64,000 nucleotides of DNA. Origin: Terriglobia bacterium. GTDB taxonomy: Bacteria; Acidobacteriota; Terriglobia; Terriglobales; Acidobacteriaceae. The notes under the pieces are model-generated. The model had not been told where the DNA came from. It searched no databases and saw nothing but the letters and a program-made list of their open reading frames with translations. This document shows positions 15,468-24,408 of this stretch, piece after piece. The stretch spans positions 62,001 to 126,000 of the forward strand of contig JAIQFH010000013.1 in assembly GCA_020073385.1 (NCBI GenBank), given 5' to 3'. Within the stretch, counting starts at the first letter, position 1. Every line of letters starts with the position of its first letter. Position numbers and translations under genes: made by a program.

Positions 15468-18458
15468 TTAAAACGTAGTCGCCACCGTAAACCGGAACGT
15501 CTTCCGCGGTTCGCGCAGCAGGAAACTCGGCGCGAATGACTGCTTCGCCAGCTTGTAAGTGTAGGCTCCCGCCGCAGTCATCTCCCACTGTCCCGTCAGC
15601 GGATTCCTGCTGCCCGGGAACATCTCCGGCGTGATCGGAATCGGAGGATTCGCCGGAGTATCCAGCCGCAAGGGGTTATACGCCCAGTAAATTCGGAACG
15701 GCGCATTGATCACCGGCAGGAACATCTGTAGTTCCAGTCCGGTGGACATGCGCGGTTTCCAGTTCGTCGCGTCCAGCACCGACAGATATTGCGATGGCTT
15801 TGGGCTCAATACTTTGCCGCCAGCGCAATTGAATCCCGTGTCCAGTTGCGGGCAGCCGAACGGTGTGGAAATGACCTGATCATATTGCGCCTGCGCGATC
15901 TGCAACTGCGAACGACTGATGATCGGGTCGATACCGGCATCGACGAAGGGCGCCAGCACAACAGGTCCCGCAATCGTGATGCGGTACTCGAGGTTCCCCC
16001 ACGCGCTCAGGTCGCCGCCGGGGAACACGATCTGATCGACCGGAATCGGGATCGTCCAATTCCCCAATCGCGGATTCGACGGATCCTTCAGCACCGGCGT
16101 GTTGTCCGGATTGGTCAAGGTGATGACATTCGAACTCGGCAAAAATGCAACCGGCGAGACGGACCGGATGTCGAATCCCCGGATATCGTTTTCGCCGCCC
16201 ATGTAAAAGCGCTGGAAGGGCGGAGCGACCAACCCCCCGAAACCGCTGATGTACGAACCATTCACGCTGAACCCGATCGCGTTTCGTCCCTTCTGCACCG
16301 GCGTGAAGCGCTTGTATTGGACTATCGGCCGAATGGACCGCACGGTGCCGCCAAGGCCCGCAAACTCCGCCCCCAACGTGAACTGGTGTCCGTGATGGGG
16401 AGAGATGCCGCTGTCCAAAGTATTGAAGGAGAAGTTCGGGAAGATCTTGCTGGTGATGATTCCGTTCACCGCGTTTGGCCCGGAAATGCCGCGGAACGCA
16501 ATAAAGTCGAACAGCGTCTTCGAAGCCGTGCTCAACGGTAGCAACGTCGACCGGTCGAACGAATAGGTGAGGCCTACGCGCTTGAACGAGCGCCGTAACG
16601 GATAGCTTAGCGAGGTCGTGAAGCCCGCGCTCGATTGCGAATAGTTCTGCAAGTTCTGCAGCACCGCGCTGGGCAGGTTCAGGTTTTGTCCGCTGAAGAT
16701 CGAAAGCTGTCGCGCCTGGTTGTAGCTGATCTTGTTGCCGAACACCGTGAATCCAAACTGCAGCGGCCGGTCAAACATGTACGGTTGCGTATAGCCGAAC
16801 AGCACGCTGCGTGCCAGGTTCCCCAGGCTGATCTGCACCTGCAGCGTCTCGCCGCGGCCCAGGAAGTTGTTGGTGGAGTAGTTCAGACCGATGAACGCGC
16901 CCTCCAGCCCGCTTACGCCTCCGTTCAACCCGATGCTGTTCTTGCCCTTTTCATGGACATGGAGCGTTAAGTCCACGTACCCGTTCTTCTCATCCAGTCG
17001 CTTTTCCGTAACGTTCGGATCGTCCGGCTTAAGCTGATCGAAATAAGAGAGCTGATTCAAGCGCAGCAGGCTCAACTCCCACAAGCGAGAGTTGTAAATC
17101 CCGCCTTCTTCCAAAGCCAGCTCGCGGCGGATTACTTTGTCGCGCGTCGTCGTATTCCCCTGGAACTCAATGCGCCGCACGCTGAACTGCTTGCCTTCAT
17201 CAATATCGATTTCCAGGGACGCGAGCTTCTTTTCGTCATCAAATGTCGTCTGCGGAACACCGGTGTAATTGATATACCCGTACTCGCCGTACGCCTTCCG
17301 CAGATTCTCCAGGCCTTTCGCGATCTTCTCGCGGCTGAAGATGTCGCCGTCCTTCAGAGGAATCATTGACCGCAACGCTGCCGTATTCGAGATCGCCTTA
17401 TTGTTCTTGAACGTAATCTTGCCTAGCCGGTACTGATCCCCTTCCTCGATGGGCATCGTGATGTCGACTGCTTTTCCCGGCCCCGATTGCACGAGGGGAA
17501 TATGGAAGCCTTTGTGCCCGGTGTCGTGGATCTGTGTCTTCGCATCATTCACCACAACCTTGAAGTATCCCCGATTCTGATACTCGGCACGCACCCGCTC
17601 GGTGTCTTCCTCGAGTTTGGTCGCGTCGTACGTCTTGGCGAAGATGCTTTCCAGAAAGATGGAGTGAGGAACACCGATCGGCTTCAGATTCTTCATCGCC
17701 GCGCGCAGAATGCGCTTCTTGATGTTCTTGTTGCCCTGGAAGATGATCTTCCCGACCTTGACCTTCGGGCCTTCCTTCACCACAAACGTAATGCCCACGG
17801 CTGCGGGAGGAATCTGGCGCACCTCAGTCCGGATCGTCGCGAACTGCCTGCCGTGCTCCGATAGCAGGTTCTTGATCGATACTTCGGCCTTCTTGATGCG
17901 GGTCGGATCGTACTGGCTTTCCACCGTCAGGCCGACCTTTTCCTGCTTGAACCGGTCCAGCACGTCGCTGTTGGACACTGAACTCAGACCCACATAGTTG
18001 ATTTCCCGGATCGTCGGCTTTTCCTTCACCTGGACGATGATCCGCCATCCTTTTGGCGTCTGTTCGCGCAGAAACTTGATGTCTTCGAAGTAGCCCGTAT
18101 TCCACAGAGAGTTGAAATCACGCTCCAGCGCCGCCTGGTCATAAATGTCGCCAGGCTTGCTGAAAATGCGGGCTTTCACGGTTTCGGCGGGAATACGCCG
18201 GTTCCCAGTCACGTTGATCTCAGAGATCACGTCGTTCTGGGCACTGGCACGGCCGGCTGCCCCCACAAGGAGCACCGCCAGCATCATCACAAAGCCGCAC
18301 ACGCGCCACCCCCGCCCTCTCCAAATCCGCTGGAATGAATGAGATGGCACCGCTGCTGCCCTCGTAACGCAGGGAGCCTGGGGCGCGACAAGGTTCTCCG
18401 GATGAAAGCGAAAAGGAATCGCTACGACCTCAGCCTCTGGGATGTAAGAAAAGTGCAA
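15468..18458 (-). CDS. bamA: Outer-membrane protein assembly factor BamA
   Basis: Omp85-family protein. A hydrophobic signal MMLAVLLVGAAGRASAQ lies at residues 58-74 of the longest frame, so the true start is probably internal, around or shortly before residue 50; I keep the longest ATG frame. POTRA repeats fill about residues 75-490 (ISEINVTGNRRIPAETVKAR, VKVGKIIFQGNKNIKKRILR, YRLGKITFKNNKAISNTAAL, FSVRRIEFQGNTTTRDKVIR). The C-terminal half is a 16-strand barrel with RGFDIRSVSP (the conserved RGF/Y loop 6 motif) and ends in aromatic FRFTVATTF. It folds and inserts outer-membrane proteins. skp follows 255 bp downstream. Confidence 0.95.
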   Translation of the reverse strand: MHFSYIPEAEVVAIPFRFHPENLVAPQAPCVTRAAAVPSHSFQRIWRGRGWRVCGFVMMLAVLLVGAAGRASAQNDVISEINVTGNRRIPAETVKARIFSKPGDIYDQAALERDFNSLWNTGYFEDIKFLREQTPKGWRIIVQVKEKPTIREINYVGLSSVSNSDVLDRFKQEKVGLTVESQYDPTRIKKAEVSIKNLLSEHGRQFATIRTEVRQIPPAAVGITFVVKEGPKVKVGKIIFQGNKNIKKRILRAAMKNLKPIGVPHSIFLESIFAKTYDATKLEEDTERVRAEYQNRGYFKVVVNDAKTQIHDTGHKGFHIPLVQSGPGKAVDITMPIEEGDQYRLGKITFKNNKAISNTAALRSMIPLKDGDIFSREKIAKGLENLRKAYGEYGYINYTGVPQTTFDDEKKLASLEIDIDEGKQFSVRRIEFQGNTTTRDKVIRRELALEEGGIYNSRLWELSLLRLNQLSYFDQLKPDDPNVTEKRLDEKNGYVDLTLHVHEKGKNSIGLNGGVSGLEGAFIGLNYSTNNFLGRGETLQVQISLGNLARSVLFGYTQPYMFDRPLQFGFTVFGNKISYNQARQLSIFSGQNLNLPSAVLQNLQNYSQSSAGFTTSLSYPLRRSFKRVGLTYSFDRSTLLPLSTASKTLFDFIAFRGISGPNAVNGIITSKIFPNFSFNTLDSGISPHHGHQFTLGAEFAGLGGTVRSIRPIVQYKRFTPVQKGRNAIGFSVNGSYISGFGGLVAPPFQRFYMGGENDIRGFDIRSVSPVAFLPSSNVITLTNPDNTPVLKDPSNPRLGNWTIPIPVDQIVFPGGDLSAWGNLEYRITIAGPVVLAPFVDAGIDPIISRSQLQIAQAQYDQVISTPFGCPQLDTGFNCAGGKVLSPKPSQYLSVLDATNWKPRMSTGLELQMFLPVINAPFRIYWAYNPLRLDTPANPPIPITPEMFPGSRNPLTGQWEMTAAGAYTYKLAKQSFAPSFLLREPRKTFRFTVATTF

Positions 18459-18587
18459 TTATACGGTAGAGCAAGGGAAAGCGTCCAAGTTGCGACTCTC
18501 AATTTGGCATCCTTTGGTCGTCGGCAGACGCTAGTCCATCACGCGGCAGTCGGATCCCCGAGCATTGGGTCTCGGCCGGCCGAACTT

Positions 18588-20840
18588 CTAGTGGCTGCTT
18601 TTGGGCTTGGACAACTCTACTTCAACCAAGACGGAATAAAACGTGGCCGAGTTGCCCATGTCGGTAAGTTTTTCTGACGTTAAGCTGTTGATACTCTGAA
18701 ATCCGGGCGCCATCTTCGCCCAATGGAGGCTCGCGGAAACGACTCCTGCCTGCACTTTTCCGTCCACTCGCGCGACCAGTTCCACATCGCCACGATGATT
18801 GAAGACCCGCACGCGGTCGCCATCGGCAATGCCCCGCGCCTGCGCATCGCCGGAAGAAATCTCCAACAATCCCGGTTCTTCCATTTCTTGCACCGATGGC
18901 AGGTTGGAGAACGTCGTATTGAGAAAATTGTCCGCCTTCCGCGCCAGTAACTCGAGCGGCAGCCCATTTCGCTTGGCGTGTCGCGATTCCGCAGGCGGCC
19001 GGAACTCCACCACCGGATCAAGACCTTGCGCCTTCAGCAACTCGGAATAAAGCTCGGCCTTGCCGGACCGAGTACGGAATCCTCCGCGAGCAAACGGGAG
19101 AAAGGGTTCGAATGTGGGGACAGCCACCTTGTCGGAACTTGTGGGGACAGCCGCCATCGGCTGTCCGCCGGAGCGAAGCTCCGCCCCCGGGTGCCCCACT
19201 TCTCGCTGCCTTTGGGAGAAGTGGGAATTTTCGCCGAAGTCAGCTCCAGAAGCCGCAAACTTCATCCGCACCGGTTCGCGTTCCAGCCGTTCACGACTCA
19301 TCCCCGCCATCCACGGATCGTCCGATTCCAGCGCCAGATCGATCATCTCGTCGACGCTCTCCCGGAAGCACTCCTCCTCGAATCCCATCCGCTCTGCCAG
19401 CCCGCGGAACAACTCCACATTCGACCGGCACTCGCCCACTGGCTCGATCGCCTGGTTCGATACCTGCACGTAGTAATGCCCGTAGCCCTTCTGCAAATCC
19501 TTGTGCTCGAAGAAAGTCGTCGCCGGCAGAACGATATCGGCGTAGTCAGTCGTATCGGTGAAGAACTGCTCATGCACGACGGTAAACAGATCCGGCCGCA
19601 TCAGTCCACGAATCACCGCTTGATGGTTCGGACACACCGCCGCCGGATTCGAGTTGTATACGAACAAAGCCTTCACCGGTGGATCGTTCACCTTGTTCAG
19701 CACGCGCCCCAATTCGACCATATTGAGCGTTCGAGCTTCGCGGCCGAGAGCGCTGTGCATCAGATCTGGGCGCTTCAATCCCGTCGAGTTGAAATCCGCG
19801 GCGCCGCTCAACGACATCTGCAGCCCGCCCCCAACTTCCTTCCACGATCCGATCACGCACGGCAGCATGACGATGGCCCGCGTCGCCATCCCGCCGCCCT
19901 CCGACCGCTGCACTCCATAGTTCAGCCGGATCGCCGACGGCCGCGCCGTCGCATATTCCCGCGCCAGCTTCCGAATGTCTTCCGCCGCAATCCCCGTCCA
20001 CTGCGCGACACGCTCCGGCGGATACGCTTTCACCTTCTCCCGCAGCTGCTCGAACCCGACCGTGTATTTCGTGACGTAATCGACATCATGCAGATTCTCG
20101 CCGATGATCACATGCATCATCCCTAGCGCCAGCGCCGCGTCAGTCCCCGGATTAATCGGCAAATACCAGTCGGCACATTCCGCAGTCCGGGTGCGATAAG
20201 GATCGATCACCACCAGCTTCGCGCCATTCCGCCGCGCCTCGGCGATGAATGGCCACAGATGCACATTGTTCCCGTGAATGTTCGAAGCCCACGCGATGAT
20301 GTACTTCGATTGCCGAAATTGTTCCGGCTCGGTCCCGAGCTTCGCTCCCAGCACTGACTTCATCCCGGCCTCACCCGCCGCCGAGCAAATCGTACGATCG
20401 AGCTGCGAAGCTCCCAGCCGATGGAAGAACCGCCGATCCATCGACCCGCCATTCAAAGCTCCCAAAGTTCCGCCATAGGAATAAGGCAGAATCGCCTCAC
20501 TCCCAAACTCCGCCGAGATCGCGCGAAAACGCGAACTGATCTGATCAAGCGCCTGGTCCCAGGAAATCCTCTGCCAGACCGAAGAAGTGATTTTTGTGGG
20601 GACAGCCGCCCCCGGCTGTCCAGGCCCTTTAGGGCCAACTCTCCGCATCGGATACATCACCCGATCTGGCGAATACACCCGATCCAAATACTTCGCCACC
20701 TTCGCGCACAAAAACCCGCGCGTCACCGGATGCTCCGGATCCCCCTGGATCTTCGCGGCTCGCCCGTCCTCGACGGTAATCAACACCCCGCACGCGTCCG
20801 GACAATCATGCGGACAAGCGGCCTGGACCACTTTCTTCAT
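18588..20840 (-). CDS. Molybdopterin-containing oxidoreductase with two in-frame repeat insertions
   Basis: DMSO-reductase-superfamily enzyme of 750 residues. The N-terminal [4Fe-4S] motif is C9-x3-C13-x3-C17 with C45 in GFLCAKVAKYLD. Molybdopterin segments include RTICSAAGEAGMKSVLG, WASNIHGNNVHLWPF, VVIDPYRTRTAECADWYLPI and PGTDAALALGMMHVI; the C-terminal domain is DGDRVRVFNHRGDVELVARV. There is no Tat signal, so it is probably cytoplasmic. No partner subunit or cofactor gene is adjacent and the substrate is unknown. Two stretches are translated repeat DNA: about residues 68-83 (GPKGPGQPGAAVPTK, from 20595-20640) and about 533-577 (GENSHFSQRQREVGHPG then GGQPMAAVPTSSDKVAVPT, from 19114-19235). 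Both fall between recognisable segments of the fold and the frame stays open. Confidence 0.88.
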   Translation of the reverse strand: MKKVVQAACPHDCPDACGVLITVEDGRAAKIQGDPEHPVTRGFLCAKVAKYLDRVYSPDRVMYPMRRVGPKGPGQPGAAVPTKITSSVWQRISWDQALDQISSRFRAISAEFGSEAILPYSYGGTLGALNGGSMDRRFFHRLGASQLDRTICSAAGEAGMKSVLGAKLGTEPEQFRQSKYIIAWASNIHGNNVHLWPFIAEARRNGAKLVVIDPYRTRTAECADWYLPINPGTDAALALGMMHVIIGENLHDVDYVTKYTVGFEQLREKVKAYPPERVAQWTGIAAEDIRKLAREYATARPSAIRLNYGVQRSEGGGMATRAIVMLPCVIGSWKEVGGGLQMSLSGAADFNSTGLKRPDLMHSALGREARTLNMVELGRVLNKVNDPPVKALFVYNSNPAAVCPNHQAVIRGLMRPDLFTVVHEQFFTDTTDYADIVLPATTFFEHKDLQKGYGHYYVQVSNQAIEPVGECRSNVELFRGLAERMGFEEECFRESVDEMIDLALESDDPWMAGMSRERLEREPVRMKFAASGADFGENSHFSQRQREVGHPGAELRSGGQPMAAVPTSSDKVAVPTFEPFLPFARGGFRTRSGKAELYSELLKAQGLDPVVEFRPPAESRHAKRNGLPLELLARKADNFLNTTFSNLPSVQEMEEPGLLEISSGDAQARGIADGDRVRVFNHRGDVELVARVDGKVQAGVVSASLHWAKMAPGFQSINSLTSEKLTDMGNSATFYSVLVEVELSKPKSSH
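19114..19188. repeat. R2 repeats (TGTGGGGACAGCC type), inside the oxidoreductase gene
   Basis: Two R2 half-copies in tandem: GTGGGGACAGCCACCTTGTC at 19114 and TGTGGGGACAGCCGCCATCG at 19140, the latter pairing with CGGCTGTCCGCC. Both are in frame with the oxidoreductase and abut the R1 element at 19189. Confidence 0.8.
19189..19235. repeat. Palindromic repeat R1, inside the oxidoreductase gene
   Basis: GGGTGCCCCACTTCTCGCTG … GAGAAGTGGGAATTTTCGCC. Translated on the minus strand as GENSHFSQRQREVGHP. Same orientation to the host gene as the copies at 10311 and 52184, different reading frame. Confidence 0.88.
20595..20640. repeat. R2 repeat inside the oxidoreductase gene
   Basis: TGTGGGGACAGCCGCC pairing with GGCTGTC, then CAGGCCCTTTAGGGCC as a second small hairpin. 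Encodes the extra GPKGPGQPGAAVPTK segment before the SVWQRISWDQAL motif. Confidence 0.8.
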
Positions 20841-20874
20841 AGTCGTTCAATTATAGGGGAGCAGAACGGGTTCA

Positions 20875-20997
20875 TGTGGGGACAGCCGCCTTCGGCTGTC
20901 CCGCGAAGCGCAGCGAGCGGCCCAGAGATGCTGCGCAAAGTTCAACAAAGCAGTCGAGCTTCGCTCGACCGGACGGCCGAAGGCGGCTGTCCCCACA
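20875..20997. repeat. Full-length R2 palindrome between oxidoreductase and lipoprotein genes
   Basis: Begins TGTGGGGACAGCCGCCTTCG and ends AGGCGGCTGTCCCCACA; the outer arms are perfect complements of about 17 bp, with an inner hairpin (GAGCTTCGCTCGACC region). Other copies at 36597, 51640 and 55232. Confidence 0.88.
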
Positions 20998-21021
20998 AAA
21001 AGAAAAAGCGGACTTCCTTCC

Positions 21022-22419
21022 CTAGTTCTGCGGTGGATCCGCCACCACACCCGCGTAGAACTGTGTCGTCCCGCTTACCGGGTCCTTCAGCAACAACCCG
21101 CGCGTCACCAGCGGAATCGCGGTGGTCTCGGACTGAAGCTGGCTGAGCCCCGTCAGGTTAAAGAAGAACGTCAGGTTGTAGGTATTCACCGTCACCGGTC
21201 CGCCTACGGAATAGCCGACCAGCCCGTTGTTGTTCAGCAGGAAGTTGCCGGCGTTTCCGTTCGTGATCGTGACATGCCCCACGTCCAGCGTGCCGTACAT
21301 TCCCTGCCGCCGCAGCGAAATCATCGCCGGAGTGAACACGCTATTCACGAAGGTGCCGCCGATGAAAATCCGTTGCCCCACTTCAATCGACGTGCTGTCA
21401 AACAGCGCGTTGGTCAATGGATTGTCCATGAAGCAGATGTCATATTGCGTGACGGCATTGATGTCGATGGTCTGGATCGTGTCTACCCAGCCGACCATGT
21501 CCGCGCCCGTTTCACCGATCCACATCGTCACTTGCAGGTGTCCAGAGCCGTTGGTGCCCACTTGCAGCACGCGGCCAGACACGAACGATTGCGAAGTCGT
21601 GACCACTTCCACGCCCCTCGCCATCAGGCTGCCATCGGCCTGGAACCGTCCTTGCACCGCCACAAACGCCGGCGCTGCAAGATTGTTGATGTTCCATCCG
21701 CTATTGAACTGCGTGTTGCCGTTCACGTAAATCGTGAGTTGCCGGCCGTACGGACCCTGCAGGACGAACGAATTGTTCCCCGCGTTGACCGAGACCAGTC
21801 CGCCCATCAGATCGGTAATCTCACCATCAGGATCGCTGGGTTTCGTCGCCTTGGCATAAATAACCGGGTTTACGATGGCTTGCCCGCTGCCATTGAGCAA
21901 GATCTGCCCGTTGGCATCCACCGAGACGGACTTACGGATGTCCACTTCCATCTTGAGTCCGGCAAGACCGTTGCTGGTGACCACCATCGGCGTAGGGAAA
22001 TTAACCGTGATTGTGTCCGGATTCTGCGGCAGTGCTCCGGTATAGGTGTTCAGCGCCGGCGGATTCTGAGTCATGTCGACGTAGGAAATCATCGGGTTGG
22101 CGACCACAAAAGTCGCGCCGGTGTATGTGCCCGGCGTAACCGAGTTGAACGCCAGCGGCGAGCGCAACCCCAGCAGTCGCGCGAAGTCGACTGTGGTCGG
22201 CGTCGATAACACCGTCGCCATGCTGCCGTCTTGACCATTGAGGGTGATCGAATTGAGAGTAAGGCTGAAACCCACGACTGAAGACAGCGGTGCGTCCTCA
22301 CCCGTCACGAATACCGCAGCCTGTTGAGAGTTCGAGTTCTGCGACGAGGAATTCGACCCACATCCGATCCCCATCAAGCTGAGCCCGAGTACCAATGCAA
22401 ACCCGAAGAACTTTTTCAT
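21022..22419 (-). CDS. Lipoprotein with DUF4382/DUF5666-like domains
   Basis: Start set at the ATG at 22419 (GGAG 9 bp upstream); the longer frame has no signal. The 465-residue protein begins MKKFFGFALVLGLSLMGIGC, a lipoprotein signal with Cys20, then a Ser/Asn/Gln linker. Residues ~35-165 resemble the DUF4382 beta-domain (VFVTGEDAPLSSVVGFSLTL, NSITLNGQDGSM, PGTYTGATFVVANP). The rest contains strand-rich DUF5666-like units (GLVSVNAGNNSFVLQGPYGR, FVAVQGRFQADGSLMARGVE). Such proteins are common in acidobacteria and of unknown function, probably anchored to a membrane facing the periplasm. The C-terminus ends in RGLLLKDPVSGTTQFYAG. It is monocistronic, with a perfect palindrome in its upstream region. 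Confidence 0.8.
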   Translation of the reverse strand: MKKFFGFALVLGLSLMGIGCGSNSSSQNSNSQQAAVFVTGEDAPLSSVVGFSLTLNSITLNGQDGSMATVLSTPTTVDFARLLGLRSPLAFNSVTPGTYTGATFVVANPMISYVDMTQNPPALNTYTGALPQNPDTITVNFPTPMVVTSNGLAGLKMEVDIRKSVSVDANGQILLNGSGQAIVNPVIYAKATKPSDPDGEITDLMGGLVSVNAGNNSFVLQGPYGRQLTIYVNGNTQFNSGWNINNLAAPAFVAVQGRFQADGSLMARGVEVVTTSQSFVSGRVLQVGTNGSGHLQVTMWIGETGADMVGWVDTIQTIDINAVTQYDICFMDNPLTNALFDSTSIEVGQRIFIGGTFVNSVFTPAMISLRRQGMYGTLDVGHVTITNGNAGNFLLNNNGLVGYSVGGPVTVNTYNLTFFFNLTGLSQLQSETTAIPLVTRGLLLKDPVSGTTQFYAGVVADPPQN

Positions 22420-22517
22420 GACTGACTCCGAAGTTAGTTTTGGCGTGAAGTTATCGTTCCGATGGGAGCCGTGAGTTGCTTCACGGCAAATGCAAACACA
22501 GGCCGTCCGGAAATGTC

Positions 22518-22536
22518 GCGTAACCTTAGAAAGGTT
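22518..22536. promoter_or_regulatory. Perfect 8-bp inverted repeat upstream of the lipoprotein gene
   Basis: GTAACCTTAGAAAGGTTAC: arms of 8 bp around AGA, about 100 bp before the lipoprotein start. No T-run on either side, so an operator is more likely than a terminator. Confidence 0.4.
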
Positions 22537-22660
22537 ACTTTGATTAGAAAGCATCGTGCGGCAGCCGCTATGTACCCATATTTGAAGGATTTACGTGAAA
22601 GCAGCGTGAATATGAGGTCCTAGTACATGTAAGTCCGCAGAAAGAACCAACAGAACTCGA

Positions 22661-22709
22661 GGGTGCCCCATCCTTGTCACGTTTTGTGTGACAGGGTGGG
22701 GATTGTGAC
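22661..22709. repeat. Palindromic repeat R1b (simple copy)
   Basis: GGGTGCCCCATCCTTGTCAC … GTGACAGGGTGGGGATTGTG. This is the uninterrupted form that shows what was inserted at 7404 and 32917. Confidence 0.85.
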
Positions 22710-22823
22710 TTCCATGTGGGAATTACGGACTTCAGAGAAAAAAAAGAAAACTAAAAGGGCTTAGAAAGTTGAATTTCCTTCGTGTCCTTTCTGGTTTACG
22801 GTTTGTGGCTTGTAGTGGGCGGG

Positions 22824-23408
22824 CTACTTCAACTCCAGCACTTCCTTCTCCTTCGCCTTGCTCATCTCTTCCATCTTCTTGATTTCGCCGTCGGTCAGTT
22901 TCTGAATCTCATCCAGCGACCGCTTCTCTTCATCCTCGGTAATTTTCTTGTCTTTCATCGCCTTCTTGATCGCATCATTCCCATCGCGTCGAATGTTGCG
23001 CACTGCCGTCCGATGCTCCTCCAACGCGCGATGCAGATGCTTCACCATATCCTGCCGCCGTTCCTGCGTCAGCGGAGGCACCGGCACACGGATCATCTTC
23101 CCGTCATTCATCGGATTCAGTCCCAAATCCCCGCTGCGGATCGCCTTCTCGATCGCGCCCAACTGCGACGGATCAAACGGTTGCACAGTGATCAACTGCG
23201 CCTCCGGAGCATGCACCTGCGCCACCTGGCTCAACGGCATCTGCGCGCCATAGGCATCCACGGTCACGCCATCCAGCATATGCACTGACGCCCGCCCGGT
23301 CCGCGTCGCCGCCATCGCCTTGCGGAAGTCTTCGACTGCCTTATCCATACGCGTCTTCAGTTGTACATACGTATCTTTCAGTGCAGCAATTGAAGCCATG
23401 ATCGCCAT
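22824..23408 (-). CDS. frr: Ribosome recycling factor
   Basis: RRF of 194 residues; it splits post-termination ribosomes with EF-G. Start set at the ATG at 23408 with GGAG 8 bp upstream; the longer open frame reads through an R4 repeat. Hallmarks: KAVEDFRKAMAATRTGRAS, then DGVTVDAYGAQMPLSQVAQV, LITVQPFDPSQLGAIEKAIR and RIPVPPLTQERR-like IRVPVPPLTQERRQDMVKHL. The C-terminal helices are Lys/Glu-rich, ending EMSKAKEKEVLELK. It ends the rplM-to-frr cluster, directly after pyrH. Confidence 0.96.
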   Translation of the reverse strand: MAIMASIAALKDTYVQLKTRMDKAVEDFRKAMAATRTGRASVHMLDGVTVDAYGAQMPLSQVAQVHAPEAQLITVQPFDPSQLGAIEKAIRSGDLGLNPMNDGKMIRVPVPPLTQERRQDMVKHLHRALEEHRTAVRNIRRDGNDAIKKAMKDKKITEDEEKRSLDEIQKLTDGEIKKMEEMSKAKEKEVLELK

Positions 23409-23456
23409 AAAGTCAGCTCCATTCCAAAACGTCGAATTATAAACCCCTAAAATCGC

Positions 23457-23526
23457 AAACCACAAAGGACACGAAGGAACACGAAGTATTGCTTTCCTTC
23501 GTGAACCTTCGTGTCCTTTGTGGTTA
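23457..23526. repeat. R4 inverted repeat between pyrH and frr
   Basis: AACCACAAAGGACACGAAGG … CCTTCGTGTCCTTTGTGGTT with near-perfect 24-bp arms. The right arm overlaps the last codons of pyrH, so this repeat supplies part of the 3' end of that gene. Confidence 0.85.
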
Positions 23527-24255
23527 TTGCTTTTCGGCGCTAACCATCGACCCAATCTTCTCGCCCAGCACCACCCGCCGGATGTTCCCGTGATGATTCA
23601 AGCTGAACACGACGATCGGCAGATTGTTGTCTTTGCACAGTGAGATCGCCGTCGAGTCCATCACCTTTAGCCCTAGCTTGAGAACATCCATGTAGGAAAT
23701 GTGATTAAACTTGCGCGCGCCATCCACCTTCATCGGATCGGCGTCGTAGATGCCGTCAACCTTCGTCGCTTTCAAAATCACGTCGGCCTTGATTTCCATC
23801 GCGCGCAACGACGCTGCCGTGTCCGTCGAAAAATAAGGATTGCCTGTGCCGCCCGCGAAAATCACGACGCGATTCTTCTCCAGATGCCGGATCGCCCGCC
23901 GCCGGATAAACGGCTCGGCCACCTGATTCATCTCGATCGCCGACTGCACCCGTGTATACACACTCTGCTTCTCAAGCGCATCCTGCAAGGCCAACGCATT
24001 GATCACAGTCGCCAGCATCCCCATGTGATCGGCCGAAACGCGGTCCATGTCCTTGGCCTGTTGGGCGACGCCGCGAAAGAAATTGCCCCCGCCGACAACG
24101 ATCGCGATCTGCACGCCGAGCTTTTGCACGTCAGCAATCTCAGCCGCAATCTCGTGAATGCGTTTCGTCTCGACGCCAAAGCCCTGGTTCGCCGCCAAAG
24201 CTTCGCCTGACAGTTTGAGAAGAATGCGTTTGAAGACAGGGGCAGGATTCGTCAT
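23524..24255 (-). CDS. pyrH: UMP kinase
   Basis: Amino-acid-kinase-fold UMP kinase of 243 residues, phosphorylating UMP to UDP. Start set at the ATG at 24255 giving [20 protein letters not shown]; upstream codons of the longer frame are repeat DNA. Motifs: [71 protein letters not shown] and [15 protein letters not shown]. The gene lies between tsf and frr, the usual bacterial order. Its stop is next to an R4 repeat arm. Confidence 0.96.
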   Translation of the reverse strand: MTNPAPVFKRILLKLSGEALAANQGFGVETKRIHEIAAEIADVQKLGVQIAIVVGGGNFFRGVAQQAKDMDRVSADHMGMLATVINALALQDALEKQSVYTRVQSAIEMNQVAEPFIRRRAIRHLEKNRVVIFAGGTGNPYFSTDTAASLRAMEIKADVILKATKVDGIYDADPMKVDGARKFNHISYMDVLKLGLKVMDSTAISLCKDNNLPIVVFSLNHHGNIRRVVLGEKIGSMVSAEKQ

Positions 24256-24290
24256 GAAGTCGACCGTAGCGTCACACGGTTCACCCGTGA

Positions 24291-24350
24291 TCCCCTGTGT
24301 ACCCTGTGGTGAATTCCATTCCTCAGCACAGAGAACACAGGAAGCCACAG
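24291..24350. repeat. Degenerate inverted repeat between tsf and pyrH
   Basis: TCCCCTGTGTACCCTGTGG-type left arm and ACACAGGAAGCCACAGAGGA right arm, a CACAGAGG variant of the R4 repeats. It covers the leader of pyrH. Confidence 0.55.
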
Positions 24351-24376
24351 AGGAGTGCGCCGGAAACAGCTTACAT

Positions 24377-24402
24377 TAAAAAAGGCGCCCCGCAGGACGC
24401 CT
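24377..24402 (-). terminator. Terminator after tsf
   Basis: On the minus strand AAGGCGTCCTGCGGGGCGCC forms a GC-rich hairpin followed by TTTTTTAA, 7 bp after the tsf stop. It may attenuate transcription into pyrH and frr. Confidence 0.75.
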
Positions 24403-24408
24403 TGAGAA

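Noticed and set aside
18978-20126. 382-residue open frame opposite the molybdopterin oxidoreductase
   Set aside because: Antisense shadow rich in Arg/His/Pro with no motif; the minus-strand gene carries intact cofactor motifs.
21274-22209. 311-residue open frame opposite the lipoprotein gene
   Set aside because: Arg/His-rich shadow, no start signal, and the opposite strand encodes a signal-bearing protein.
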